The position numbers were made by a program, and so were the translations under genes. Of a stretch of DNA of 64,000 bases, positions 1 through 6,869 are shown in pieces. Location: contig CAJUHO010000002.1 of NCBI GenBank assembly GCA_910586195.1, forward strand, positions 26,560-90,559. The letters are read 5' to 3'. Each line of letters begins with the position of its first letter. Position 1 is the first letter of the stretch. This DNA comes from an uncultured Bacilli bacterium (GTDB taxonomy: Bacteria; Bacillota_I; Bacilli_A; RF39; UBA660). The notes below the pieces were generated by a model. That model was not told the DNA's origin and made no database searches. It was given only the letters and a program-made list of their open reading frames with translations.

Positions 1-1830
1 AAAGAAGTGTTTTTAAAGAATCTTGATTATTGGTCATTAGAAAGATTATATATGTGTTTTTCTGATGAGGTCATTGATTACTTATTAGATGATGAAGGTT
101 TAACAATACTAGAAAATAATCATAAATTTGGTAAATTATTATCTAATGATGTTCCATATGACAAATTAACTAAGTCTAAAATATTCGCAATGCTTTTATC
201 AAAAAACTATCTGAAACTTCAAGACTATGATAATCAAATAGACCGAATAGGAAAATTATTATCTAATGATGAATCCTTTTATAATTTATTAAATAGATAT
301 ATTGAATTAAAAGATTATAGTCATTTCTTTAGAGTATTTACAAAATTATCAGGTGATAAACAATTACTATATTTTAAAAATAATTTTGAAAGACTATTAG
401 AATTAAATAATAGTGAGTTATTTAAAGGAATGAAAAAGGAAGTATATGAATTATTTAAAGATAGAATAAATATTAGAAATTATACATTTTCTGATTATGA
501 TCTATGTGTCCTCTTAAATCATAAAGATGATTATTCATTAGAACAATTAGAATGTATTTTTAGTAACCAAGAAAATATTTTTGCTATATTAAAAGGAAAA
601 TATATAAAAAGTACATATGAAATGATTTTAAATTTAAACATCTCTAAATTAAATCAAATTTATATGAGTGAAGAAGTTTTACAAGAGTGCCCAATTAATA
701 GAAAAGATTTGATTACAAAAATAATACAAGAAAATAATTGTGATTTATCTTTCATTTTGGGGAAACTTCCAGATAATATAAGAAAAAGTGAATTTTTTAA
801 AGATAGAGAAAATGCCGCCATACATTTAGCTACTTTTGATTATTATCGATTGTTTCACGATGATTTTGATGGAAAATATAGATTGGATGAAAAAATTTTA
901 GATGATGATCGATTTATTGAAAAATTTGTTGGTTATTATGGTGATATAGAAGAATCTCTAAGGTTAGTGGCAGATAATAAAACGCTTATTAAAGTAAAAT
1001 CATACAATGATATGAAAAATAAAATAGCAAGCAGTTTAAACGATTCTGAAAGTGAATTTAAAACGTATTTAGAAATTTTAATGAATAGTAGTGTTAATGT
1101 GTATGAAATAGAATTTTTAAAAGATATGATAGATGTTGTTTTTTTTAATAAACGTATTAAAGAGGTCTTCTTTAAATATAAAAATATGAATCTTGAAAAG
1201 ATAAAATTAGAAATTTTAAGTAATGTAATTAAAAGTTCGCGTGAAAATATTGCATCATCTATCACAAATCCTTTAGATAAAAATATAGTTAATATGGAAT
1301 ATATATTAAATGGAGAAAAAGTTTTAATTCCAACTATAATATATGACAATGAAACTTATACTTTTTTGGTAAGAAGAGTGAGTTCTGGAAAACATTTTTA
1401 TGATGGGACTTATGAAGATGGAATAGATTATTATAGTACAATAACGGAAAAAAATAGGTCTATGTATCATGGAGATTCAGGTGTTAAATTTGGATATGTT
1501 AGAGTACTACCAGAAGATATTATTCAAGTTAATTCGTTTGATGCTATTTCTCAAAATTCTCATAGTAATAAATATATTGCTCCGTATATAAAATATCCAG
1601 AATGGGTATCTATGGAAGAATTAAATGAAAGAACTTTGAAAAGTCAAAGTTATAATGAATTAAGAATTAAAGGAAAATATATTCCTGACTTTATAATTAG
1701 TTATGATGAGCCCAATGAAGCTACATTAAGATATTCTAATGAACATAGTACACCAATGGTAAAAATTCTTAGAAAAAGCTATCCTAATGCAATAGAACAA
1801 TGTGGAGATCCGTATTCCGATTGGCAATAA
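1..1830 (+). CDS. Large uncharacterised protein, 5' end outside window
   Basis: The reading frame is open to the first base, so the true start may lie upstream; the first start codon inside the window is GTG at 7, giving 607 residues. The first ~420 residues are rich in Leu, Asn, Asp and Lys with no motif I recognise and no membrane segment. The last ~180 residues look like a separate globular domain with many aromatic residues. Near the C-terminus is a segment reading PDFIISYDEPNEAT followed by HSTPMVKI, which resembles a tail often seen in large hypothetical proteins of gut Firmicutes (recollection of the family, not checked). The protein appears cytoplasmic. The next gene starts 72 bases downstream on the same strand, so they may be co-transcribed. 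Function unknown. Confidence 0.7.
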   Translation, partial: KEVFLKNLDYWSLERLYMCFSDEVIDYLLDDEGLTILENNHKFGKLLSNDVPYDKLTKSKIFAMLLSKNYLKLQDYDNQIDRIGKLLSNDESFYNLLNRYIELKDYSHFFRVFTKLSGDKQLLYFKNNFERLLELNNSELFKGMKKEVYELFKDRINIRNYTFSDYDLCVLLNHKDDYSLEQLECIFSNQENIFAILKGKYIKSTYEMILNLNISKLNQIYMSEEVLQECPINRKDLITKIIQENNCDLSFILGKLPDNIRKSEFFKDRENAAIHLATFDYYRLFHDDFDGKYRLDEKILDDDRFIEKFVGYYGDIEESLRLVADNKTLIKVKSYNDMKNKIASSLNDSESEFKTYLEILMNSSVNVYEIEFLKDMIDVVFFNKRIKEVFFKYKNMNLEKIKLEILSNVIKSSRENIASSITNPLDKNIVNMEYILNGEKVLIPTIIYDNETYTFLVRRVSSGKHFYDGTYEDGIDYYSTITEKNRSMYHGDSGVKFGYVRVLPEDIIQVNSFDAISQNSHSNKYIAPYIKYPEWVSMEELNERTLKSQSYNELRIKGKYIPDFIISYDEPNEATLRYSNEHSTPMVKILRKSYPNAIEQCGDPYSDWQ

Positions 1831-1902
1831 TTTTTTAAGACATAAATTCAAAAGAAAATTTGTAACTAATGAATTTCTGTTTATGTATCGTGTTTTAATA
1901 TT

Positions 1903-2781
1903 ATGTTTATGTATAAAAAAGAAAAAAAGCTTCATTTTGAATTTGATAAAAAATTGAATGATAAGGGATATCAAAAGACCAATAATAATGTCAATTTAGT
2001 TTCATTAATATCTAGTTCAGTGGTTGAATCTGAAGAATATGCAGCAAGGATATTATTATCTATGTTTCCAGTTGCAAATTTGTATACATTTATTAAAATT
2101 ATTACTAAAAAACTTGATAATGAATATAATGCGATTCTTGATAGTTTAGATAATGAAGAGGTGTTAGATACTTTAGAAGAAAATAGACATATATATAATC
2201 AAAAATCTATTTTAATGAGAAAAGATAATTTAGTTAACAAAATAGCCAAAAGGAATAAAACAGATGAGCATAATAAAAATACTAGTGAAAGTATTAAAAT
2301 TGGTGAAAATGATTCATTAGAACAACTCAAACAAAAAAAGGAACTACTTGATGAAATGATTTATATACGAAGTCTAGAAGAAATGTCACAAGTTTCATCA
2401 ATTCAAGAATATGAAGAAAATCTAGAACAACCTGAAAAAGAAAAGCAATTTGATAAAAATTTAGAAAACATTATAAGGGACACTTGTGCTATTAAATTAC
2501 AATTAGAAACTGAAAAACAAAAATTAGAGAACTTATCTTCAATCTCTAATTTGGAATCAGTTATGGATGATTTTATGAAAAAGTTAGGTGATGACACTTT
2601 GGCTCATGATAAAGAACCTACTACTGAAAAAGAATTAGTGATGAATGAAGAATTTATTGATGAGCAATTAGAAAACTATAAGAAACTTTCAGAATTATCA
2701 ATCATGCAAGAAATTGAAGAACCAAAAATTGAGGGACCAAGATTAGTAAAAAAAATGACACCAGAAAGTGGTAAAAAGTAG
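1903..2781 (+). CDS. Uncharacterised coiled-coil-rich protein
   Basis: A 292-residue, strongly charged protein. Residues ~1-90 are mixed, and from ~95 onward the sequence is dominated by Glu, Lys, Gln and Leu in heptad-like runs (for example LEQLKQKKELLDEM and LQLETEKQKLENL), suggesting long coiled coils. No signal peptide or membrane span is evident. The ATG at 1903 has no good Shine-Dalgarno site; an in-frame ATG at 1909 is an alternative, and the frame is closed by TGA just upstream. It follows the large unknown gene on the same strand and ends inside a strong terminator. I do not recognise the family; a structural or scaffolding role is only a guess. Confidence 0.6.
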   Translation: MFMYKKEKKLHFEFDKKLNDKGYQKTNNNVNLVSLISSSVVESEEYAARILLSMFPVANLYTFIKIITKKLDNEYNAILDSLDNEEVLDTLEENRHIYNQKSILMRKDNLVNKIAKRNKTDEHNKNTSESIKIGENDSLEQLKQKKELLDEMIYIRSLEEMSQVSSIQEYEENLEQPEKEKQFDKNLENIIRDTCAIKLQLETEKQKLENLSSISNLESVMDDFMKKLGDDTLAHDKEPTTEKELVMNEEFIDEQLENYKKLSELSIMQEIEEPKIEGPRLVKKMTPESGKK

Positions 2782-2805
2782 CATAAAGAATTGCTACTTT
2801 CTTTA
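2773..2805. terminator. Bidirectional intrinsic terminator
   Basis: Stem AAAGTAGC (2775-2782) pairs with GCTACTTT (2793-2800). It is followed by CTTTATTATTT on the plus strand and by a TTTTT run on the minus strand (from AAAAA at 2773-2777). It overlaps the stop codon of the 1903-2781 gene and could stop transcripts from both sides. Confidence 0.75.
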
Positions 2806-3308
2806 TTATTTGTTAGAATATTATTAGAAATTGATACAAGTTATGTATTAATTCTTAATTTGGTGAAAAGTTGTAGATAGCAACTGTTATCGCACCAATA
2901 AGCAGTCTGTTCGAATAGTTCGAACTTTGATATATAGAATCAATCAGAAATGATTGATTTTTTCGTTTTAAAAAAATCATAGAAAGCTCGATGTCTATGA
3001 TTAATGTAATTAAATAAAATATTAGTTTTAAGGTATTCATAAAAGTATAATATTTTCTTACATGAATATAATTTGATGAATAAAACGGAATTATTGCTAA
3101 GAATTATAATTCATTCATTTATTAGTGGTGTTTCAGAAATTCCAGTTGTTTTTTATGAGGTATTAGCGCTATAATTAATTTATCAAGTATTTATGGAAAG
3201 TGTATCATGTTTGTATATGATACGACTTTGATTAATTAAGTGTTTTGATTTATAAAAAATGTTGATATATGAAATGCTAGAATGAAATAATTATAGTGAG
3301 GTGATGAG
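2806..3308. other. 503-bp gene-poor stretch with hairpins
   Basis: No convincing plus-strand gene is present. It holds the palindrome GTTCGAA-TAG-TTCGAAC (2909-2925). A second plus-strand terminator-like hairpin has AATCAATCA (2938-2946) pairing with TGATTGATT (2951-2959), followed by a T-run. A third hairpin has GTATCAT (3202-3208) pairing with ATGATAC (3217-3223). The hairpins suggest an untranslated or eroded region. Confidence 0.4.
2855..3040 (-). other. Possible small membrane protein ORF, weak
   Basis: A 61-codon minus-strand ORF starts with ATG at 3040. Its first ~25 residues (LKLIFYLITLIIDIELSMIF) could form one membrane helix. It converges on the terminator at 2773-2805, which has a proper T-run for this strand, the best argument that it is transcribed. 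Against it: no visible Shine-Dalgarno site, and the ORF crosses the hairpins of this region. An ORF of this length can arise by chance in AT-rich DNA. Confidence 0.2.
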
Positions 3309-4322
3309 ATGGATTCTTATTTAAATTTATTTATAGATGATGAGTATCCGAAGTTTATAGATAAATATTTAACTACGGATACTTTAAATAGATTAAAACA
3401 TGTAACACAATTTTGTGGTTGTGATTATACCAATTTATATTCACCTTTATTTAGGTATACACGTTTTGATCATAGCTTAGTTGTAGCCCATATGACATGG
3501 CATTTTACTCATGATAAAAAAGAAACTATTATGGCGTTATTTCATGATGTTGGAACACCATGCTTTGCCCATTGTATTGACTATGTTTTGGGGGATTATC
3601 TTAATCAGGAATCCTCTGAAAAAAATATAGTGGATATAATAAATAAAGATAATAAAATACAACAATTTCTGCAGGATGATGGGTTATCTATAGAAGTTTT
3701 TAATGATTATTTTAACTTTCATATCTTAGAAAATAAATCACCCCAACTTTGTACAGATAGACTTGATGGGGTTTTACATACCTGTTATATTTGGTTGCAT
3801 ACACATTCTTTAGAACAAATTAAAGAAGTATATGATAATATTATTATTTTAGAAAATGAAACGGGAAATTCCGAAATTGGTTTTAAAGATATCACGGTTG
3901 CAGAAAAGTTTGTTTCAATGGTTTACAGTTATGCTAAAGAGTTACAAGGAAATGCTGATAAATATGTTATGAAATATATATCAGAGGTTGTTAAATTGGC
4001 ATTTAAAAGAGATCTTATATCATTGGAAGATTTGTATATAAAAAGGGAAGAGGATATTTGTAATATTTTTGATAAATACTTTCTATCATGGAAAAAATTT
4101 AATAAGGCCTCTAGTTTGGTTAGAACTGATACTTTGCCAAAAAACAGGTTCTTTATTTCATTTGAAACAAAGAAAAGAAATACAATACCTTTAGTTTATA
4201 CTAATACTGGTAATAAAAGAGTTGATTTAATATCTGACTATGCTAAAGAATTGTATGATAATATAAAGTCATATAAAGATACCAAATATGCGTATATAGA
4301 AGAAATAAAAAGTCTAGATTAG
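3309..4322 (+). CDS. HD-domain phosphohydrolase
   Basis: A 337-residue cytoplasmic protein of the HD metal-dependent phosphohydrolase superfamily. The signature is visible: H55 (FDHS), the paired H79-D80 (FHDVGTPCFAH) and an acidic cluster at D150/D153 (TDRLDG) that probably supplies the last metal ligand. The HDVGTPCFAHCID pattern recalls dGTPase/SAMHD1-like enzymes, but the substrate cannot be read from sequence; (d)NTPs or signalling nucleotides are possible. The remaining ~180 residues are helical with no second domain that I recognise. The ATG at 3309 is preceded by GAGGTGATGAG. It stands alone, with remnant DNA downstream. Confidence 0.85.
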   Translation: MDSYLNLFIDDEYPKFIDKYLTTDTLNRLKHVTQFCGCDYTNLYSPLFRYTRFDHSLVVAHMTWHFTHDKKETIMALFHDVGTPCFAHCIDYVLGDYLNQESSEKNIVDIINKDNKIQQFLQDDGLSIEVFNDYFNFHILENKSPQLCTDRLDGVLHTCYIWLHTHSLEQIKEVYDNIIILENETGNSEIGFKDITVAEKFVSMVYSYAKELQGNADKYVMKYISEVVKLAFKRDLISLEDLYIKREEDICNIFDKYFLSWKKFNKASSLVRTDTLPKNRFFISFETKKRNTIPLVYTNTGNKRVDLISDYAKELYDNIKSYKDTKYAYIEEIKSLD

Positions 4323-4418
4323 TTAAATTACAAGTTCGTGAAATTTGTTTATTAATGTATCAAAGATATATGGGGTAGAAGATTTTTACCATTTATAATT
4401 TAGAGAATTTGATGAAGT

Positions 4419-4640
4419 ATGAAAGGTTTTTATGATATCTGTAGAAATGATAATATTATGATAAGTATTAATAATATGTTTGACATTGATATTGAAGATT
4501 ATAAGTAGGTATATAAATTGGAAAATGGGTTTAGTGTAATATTAAATTTTATCAATAGTAAAGGTGAAAATAATAAGTCTGTTTATTTTATGAATTTGGG
4601 ATTTCTATTATTGGAATGTGTTTATAAAATATCAGGATAA
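4419..4640 (+). pseudogene. Short ORF interrupted by in-frame TAG
   Basis: A 73-codon frame runs from ATG 4419 to TAA 4638-4640, broken only by TAG at 4506-4508 (codon 30). Both halves look protein-like (MISINNMFDIDIEDYK before the stop; YKLENGFSVILNFINSKG after it), consistent with a small gene inactivated by one stop. There is no clear ribosome-binding site. It fills the gap between the HD gene and the membrane protein; the rest of that gap (4323-4418 and 4641-4685) holds nothing else I can identify. Confidence 0.4.
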
Positions 4641-4685
4641 TGATACTACTCATGTTTATTCAGATTGTACAAATGAGGTGATTGT

Positions 4686-5288
4686 TTGAAAAAGACATAT
4701 AAGTATATTGTTTCAATTTTAGTTGGTTTAATTGTTGGAATGGCGACTGTTATAGGCCAAAAATATTTATCTATCAATTTCAACTTTTTGGCGAATTCAG
4801 GGGCAATTTGGTTAATACCTGCTTATTTGTTGAGTTACTATTTTAAAGTAAGTAAAAAAAATTCAATATTAATTAGTATTATGTGTTTAATATTTTGTGT
4901 CCTTGGATATTATGGATTTGAATCCGTACTGAACCAACATGCATTTATTATTGGTAAATATATGATAATATGGATGGTATGTGCTTTTCTTGGTGGAATT
5001 ATATTTGGCTTAGGCGCTTATTATGCTAATAATAAAAATAGTATCTTAAAACAATTTGGTCAAAATTTATTACCTGCTGTTTTTCTTTCAGAGGGAATAA
5101 ATAAGTTAATTCATATAAAAGATTACAATCATATGATTCCTGCTATTGTGATGGTAATAACAATAGGGGTGATATTATATTTAATAGTGAATGGGAGGAA
5201 TGTTTTACAACGTAAGCATATACTTACATTTGGTATGTTAAGCTTATTTGGAATTGCATTTTATGAAATAATATATAGATTTACTTAG
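4686..5288 (+). CDS. Six-helix integral membrane protein of unknown function
   Basis: A 200-residue, very hydrophobic protein with about six membrane helices (roughly residues 8-28, 38-54, 62-78, 90-114, 150-168 and 178-197) and short polar loops. A TTG start at 4686 is supported by GAGGTG seven bases upstream; no ATG fits better. No transporter or enzyme motif is visible. It loosely resembles small DUF-type membrane proteins of Bacilli, but I cannot name the family with confidence. It lies between two eroded ORF remnants. Confidence 0.65.
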   Translation: MKKTYKYIVSILVGLIVGMATVIGQKYLSINFNFLANSGAIWLIPAYLLSYYFKVSKKNSILISIMCLIFCVLGYYGFESVLNQHAFIIGKYMIIWMVCAFLGGIIFGLGAYYANNKNSILKQFGQNLLPAVFLSEGINKLIHIKDYNHMIPAIVMVITIGVILYLIVNGRNVLQRKHILTFGMLSLFGIAFYEIIYRFT

Positions 5289-5308
5289 TTGAAAATTAAA
5301 AATATGGA

Positions 5309-5401
5309 ATGGTAAAAGATGAAAAGGTTGTTTTTAATACCGTTATTGATGAAGGTGAATAGGAAGTTCTAATAAAAAAACTTCAGAATATTAGAAAGTA
5401 A
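5309..5401 (+). pseudogene. Second TAG-interrupted ORF remnant
   Basis: A 30-codon frame from ATG 5309 to TAA 5399-5401 is broken by TAG at 5360-5362. The two parts read MVKDEKVVFNTVIDEGE and EVLIKKLQNIRK and look continuous across the stop. It is too short to assign and is most likely a decaying fragment. The surrounding gap (5289-5420) holds nothing else clear. Confidence 0.25.
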
Positions 5402-5420
5402 AATTCACAGATAAAACATA

Positions 5421-5449
5421 TTGTCAAATGAATTATCTTTTGATATAAT
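5421..5449 (+). promoter_or_regulatory. Sigma-A promoter of the tRNA gene
   Basis: TTGTCA (5421-5426), 17-bp spacer, TATAAT (5444-5449). The predicted start at ~5456 lies 13 bases before the tRNA. Confidence 0.75.
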
Positions 5450-5468
5450 AGACTTGCTTATGTGAAAT

Positions 5469-5545
5469 GGCGATGTAGCTCAGCTGGCTAGAGCGTTCGG
5501 TTCATACCCGAAAGGTCGGGGGTTCGATTCCCTCCGTCGCTACCA
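5469..5545 (+). tRNA. tRNA-Met (CAT), elongator
   Basis: A 77-base cloverleaf with encoded CCA. The anticodon stem TTCGG/CCGAA encloses the loop TTCATAC (anticodon CAT), and the T-arm carries GGTTCGATT. The anticodon stem lacks the three consecutive G:C pairs of initiator tRNA, and the sequence closely follows the Bacillus elongator tRNA-Met pattern as I recall it. Lysidine-modified Ile2 is less likely. Hairpins AAACAG...CTGTTT and ACTCGAA...TTCGAGT follow within 60 bases. Confidence 0.95.
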
Positions 5546-5677
5546 GATGGATATTAAACTCGAACTTTCGAGTATAGGTAAAACAGTCTTATAAGTAAGC
5601 TGTTTATAGATGAAGGAAACTTCATAAAATAAAGAAGCATTTAATATTTTTTGTTAAGTGTTGTTACTTGTATAGTT

Positions 5678-5707
5678 TCCACCTAAGTCTAGGTGGATTT
5701 CTTTTAT
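5678..5707 (+). terminator. Intrinsic terminator downstream of tRNA-Met
   Basis: TCCACCTA (5678-5685), loop AGTC, TAGGTGGA (5690-5697), then TTTCTTTTAT. It probably ends the tRNA transcript; the stretch 5546-5677 between them shows only hairpins. Confidence 0.8.
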
Positions 5708-5795
5708 ATTAGGGATGTATCTTTTTCGATACTTTGCTTTAGAAGCTTTATATATGTGAGTTGTTATAAGGGATTCATTCAGAAGGAGAATTACT

Positions 5796-6536
5796 ATGCT
5801 TAAATTTATAGTAGTAGAAAATTGTGAGCAGACTGCTAAAGAGATTAAGAGTACTATTAATCAAGCTATGATGCAGAATAGTATTAATTTTTCTACTTTC
5901 TTGATATCTAATAGTAAAGATTTGGAATCCTATATGCAAGATTCAGATCAAAAAATTTATATATTGGATTCTCGTGGATTGAAAAATAAAAGTGCTTTAT
6001 CGATTGCTCAGGAAATTAGGGAAAGTGATTGGCTTAGCTATATTATTATTTTAAGTATTTTCGGAACAGATAAGTACTCTTTTTTAGAATGTCGCCTTAT
6101 GATTTTTGACTATATTAATTTAATAAATGAAAACTGGACTAAAAATTTGCACTCAGACGTGATGCAAATTGCAGATTGGATAAATAGGAGAGGATGTTTA
6201 ATTATAAAACATCATTATATAGATTATTGCATATCATTTGAAGATATTTTATATATTACAATTGAGCTTGGAAGTCGCCTAACTACGATTGTTACTGAAA
6301 ATGAAAAAATTGACTGTTCTGTTTCACTTCGTCAACTAGAGTCCCGCCTTCCCTCTAGATTTATTAGAGTGTACCGTTCCTGTATTGTAAATATGGATAA
6401 AATAGTTAAAGTGGACTTTAAGAATCATTTTTTAATTCTAAAAAATAAAAATCGTATTTGGATTTCTAGACAGTATGCAAAAGAGATTCGAAATTTGTTA
6501 TCTGAGGATTGTCAAAATATAGAAAAAATTATATAA
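5796..6536 (+). CDS. LytTR-family DNA-binding response regulator
   Basis: A 246-residue AgrA-like regulator. Residues 1-~125 form a receiver-like domain with the likely phospho-acceptor D58 (YILDSRG). Residues ~140-240 form the LytTR DNA-binding domain (YCISFEDILYI, then RFIRVYRSCIVNMDKI and FKNHFLILKNKNRIWISRQY). The receiver is atypical: the N-terminal acidic pair is ENC rather than EDD, and the conserved Lys after the last strand appears to be missing (FDYINLINEN), so control may not be classical phosphorylation. AAGGAG lies seven bases before the ATG. No histidine kinase is adjacent. The stop codon overlaps the -10 of the promoter for the downstream toxin-like transcript. Target genes are unknown; the ABC exporter downstream is a candidate. 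Confidence 0.88.
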   Translation: MLKFIVVENCEQTAKEIKSTINQAMMQNSINFSTFLISNSKDLESYMQDSDQKIYILDSRGLKNKSALSIAQEIRESDWLSYIIILSIFGTDKYSFLECRLMIFDYINLINENWTKNLHSDVMQIADWINRRGCLIIKHHYIDYCISFEDILYITIELGSRLTTIVTENEKIDCSVSLRQLESRLPSRFIRVYRSCIVNMDKIVKVDFKNHFLILKNKNRIWISRQYAKEIRNLLSEDCQNIEKII

Positions 6537-6537
6537 T
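6509..6537 (+). promoter_or_regulatory. Sigma-A promoter of toxin-like transcript
   Basis: TTGTCA (6509-6514), 17-bp spacer, TATAAT (6532-6537), located in the last codons of the LytTR gene. The predicted start (~6543-6544) coincides with the first base of the long-range inverted-repeat arm AGGATACGATAAA. Confidence 0.7.
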
Positions 6538-6542
6538 CAAAT

Positions 6543-6745
6543 AGGATACGATAAATTCCCTCATGATTTTAAATAGAAGGAGGGAATACATGGAACATTA
6601 TTTTTGTTTAGCAGTTATATTTTTTATTATTGCGACTTCGTTAAAACATTATGAACACTAAAAAAGAAAACATATTATAAAAACATGTTTTCTGTGATAC
6701 GTTACAAATACAAATAGGGGCTAATTTTATCGTATCCTCTTTTTT
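6543..6745 (+). other. Predicted ~200-nt toxin-type mRNA with 5'-3' pairing
   Basis: The predicted 5' end AGGATACGATAAA (6543-6555) is perfectly complementary to TTTATCGTATCCT (6726-6738), which is followed by CTTTTTTG (T-run 6740-6745), a plausible 3' end. Immediately inside, ATTCCCTC (6555-6562) pairs with GAGGGAAT (6580-6587), burying the Shine-Dalgarno AGGAGG of the 23-codon ORF. Long-range end pairing plus a sequestered ribosome site is a hallmark of type I toxin mRNAs (hok, BsrG and AapA classes). The 3' terminator is not a conventional local hairpin, so the end point is less certain. Confidence 0.55.
6590..6661 (+). CDS. 23-residue hydrophobic peptide, candidate type I toxin
   Basis: ATG at 6590 with AAGGAGGG five to six bases upstream encodes MEHYFCLAVIFFIIATSLKHYEH. 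A ~15-residue hydrophobic core is flanked by charged or polar ends, resembling small membrane-acting toxins such as Ibs or TisB in size and character (family resemblance, not homology). Its Shine-Dalgarno lies in an 8-bp stem, and an antisense RNA is predicted over its 3' UTR. Alternatives are a leader peptide controlling the exporter downstream, or a secreted signal-peptide precursor. It is too short for routine gene callers. Confidence 0.5.
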   Translation: MEHYFCLAVIFFIIATSLKHYEH

Positions 6746-6753
6746 GTATTTGT
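6660..6753 (-). ncRNA. Predicted antisense RNA (candidate type I antitoxin)
   Basis: On the minus strand a promoter (6760-6788) would start RNA at about 6753. An intrinsic terminator ends it: AGAAAACAT (6693-6685) pairs with ATGTTTTCT (6673-6665), followed by TTTTT (6664-6660). The ~94-nt RNA is antisense to the 3' UTR of the toxin-like mRNA, the arrangement known from BsrG/SR4 and TxpA/RatA. Its 5' end folds as ACAAATACAAA with TTTGTATTTGT (6753-6743 with 6714-6704) and presents AGGATACGATAAA in the loop, complementary to the 3' arm of the sense transcript. Confidence 0.5.
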
Positions 6754-6759
6754 AATAAT

Positions 6760-6788
6760 ACTATAATCAAAAGTTTCTTATAATTCAA
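6760..6788 (-). promoter_or_regulatory. Predicted promoter of the antisense RNA
   Basis: Read on the minus strand: TTGAAT (6788-6783), 17-bp spacer, TATAGT (6765-6760). The predicted start near 6753 is an A. Confidence 0.5.
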
Positions 6789-6869
6789 TATTTGTTGTTT
6801 AAGTGGTCGTTTTTTTTGTGTAAATGGTAGATTGATGTTTCTTTTTTAATTAGTAAGTAGAGGTGTAGT

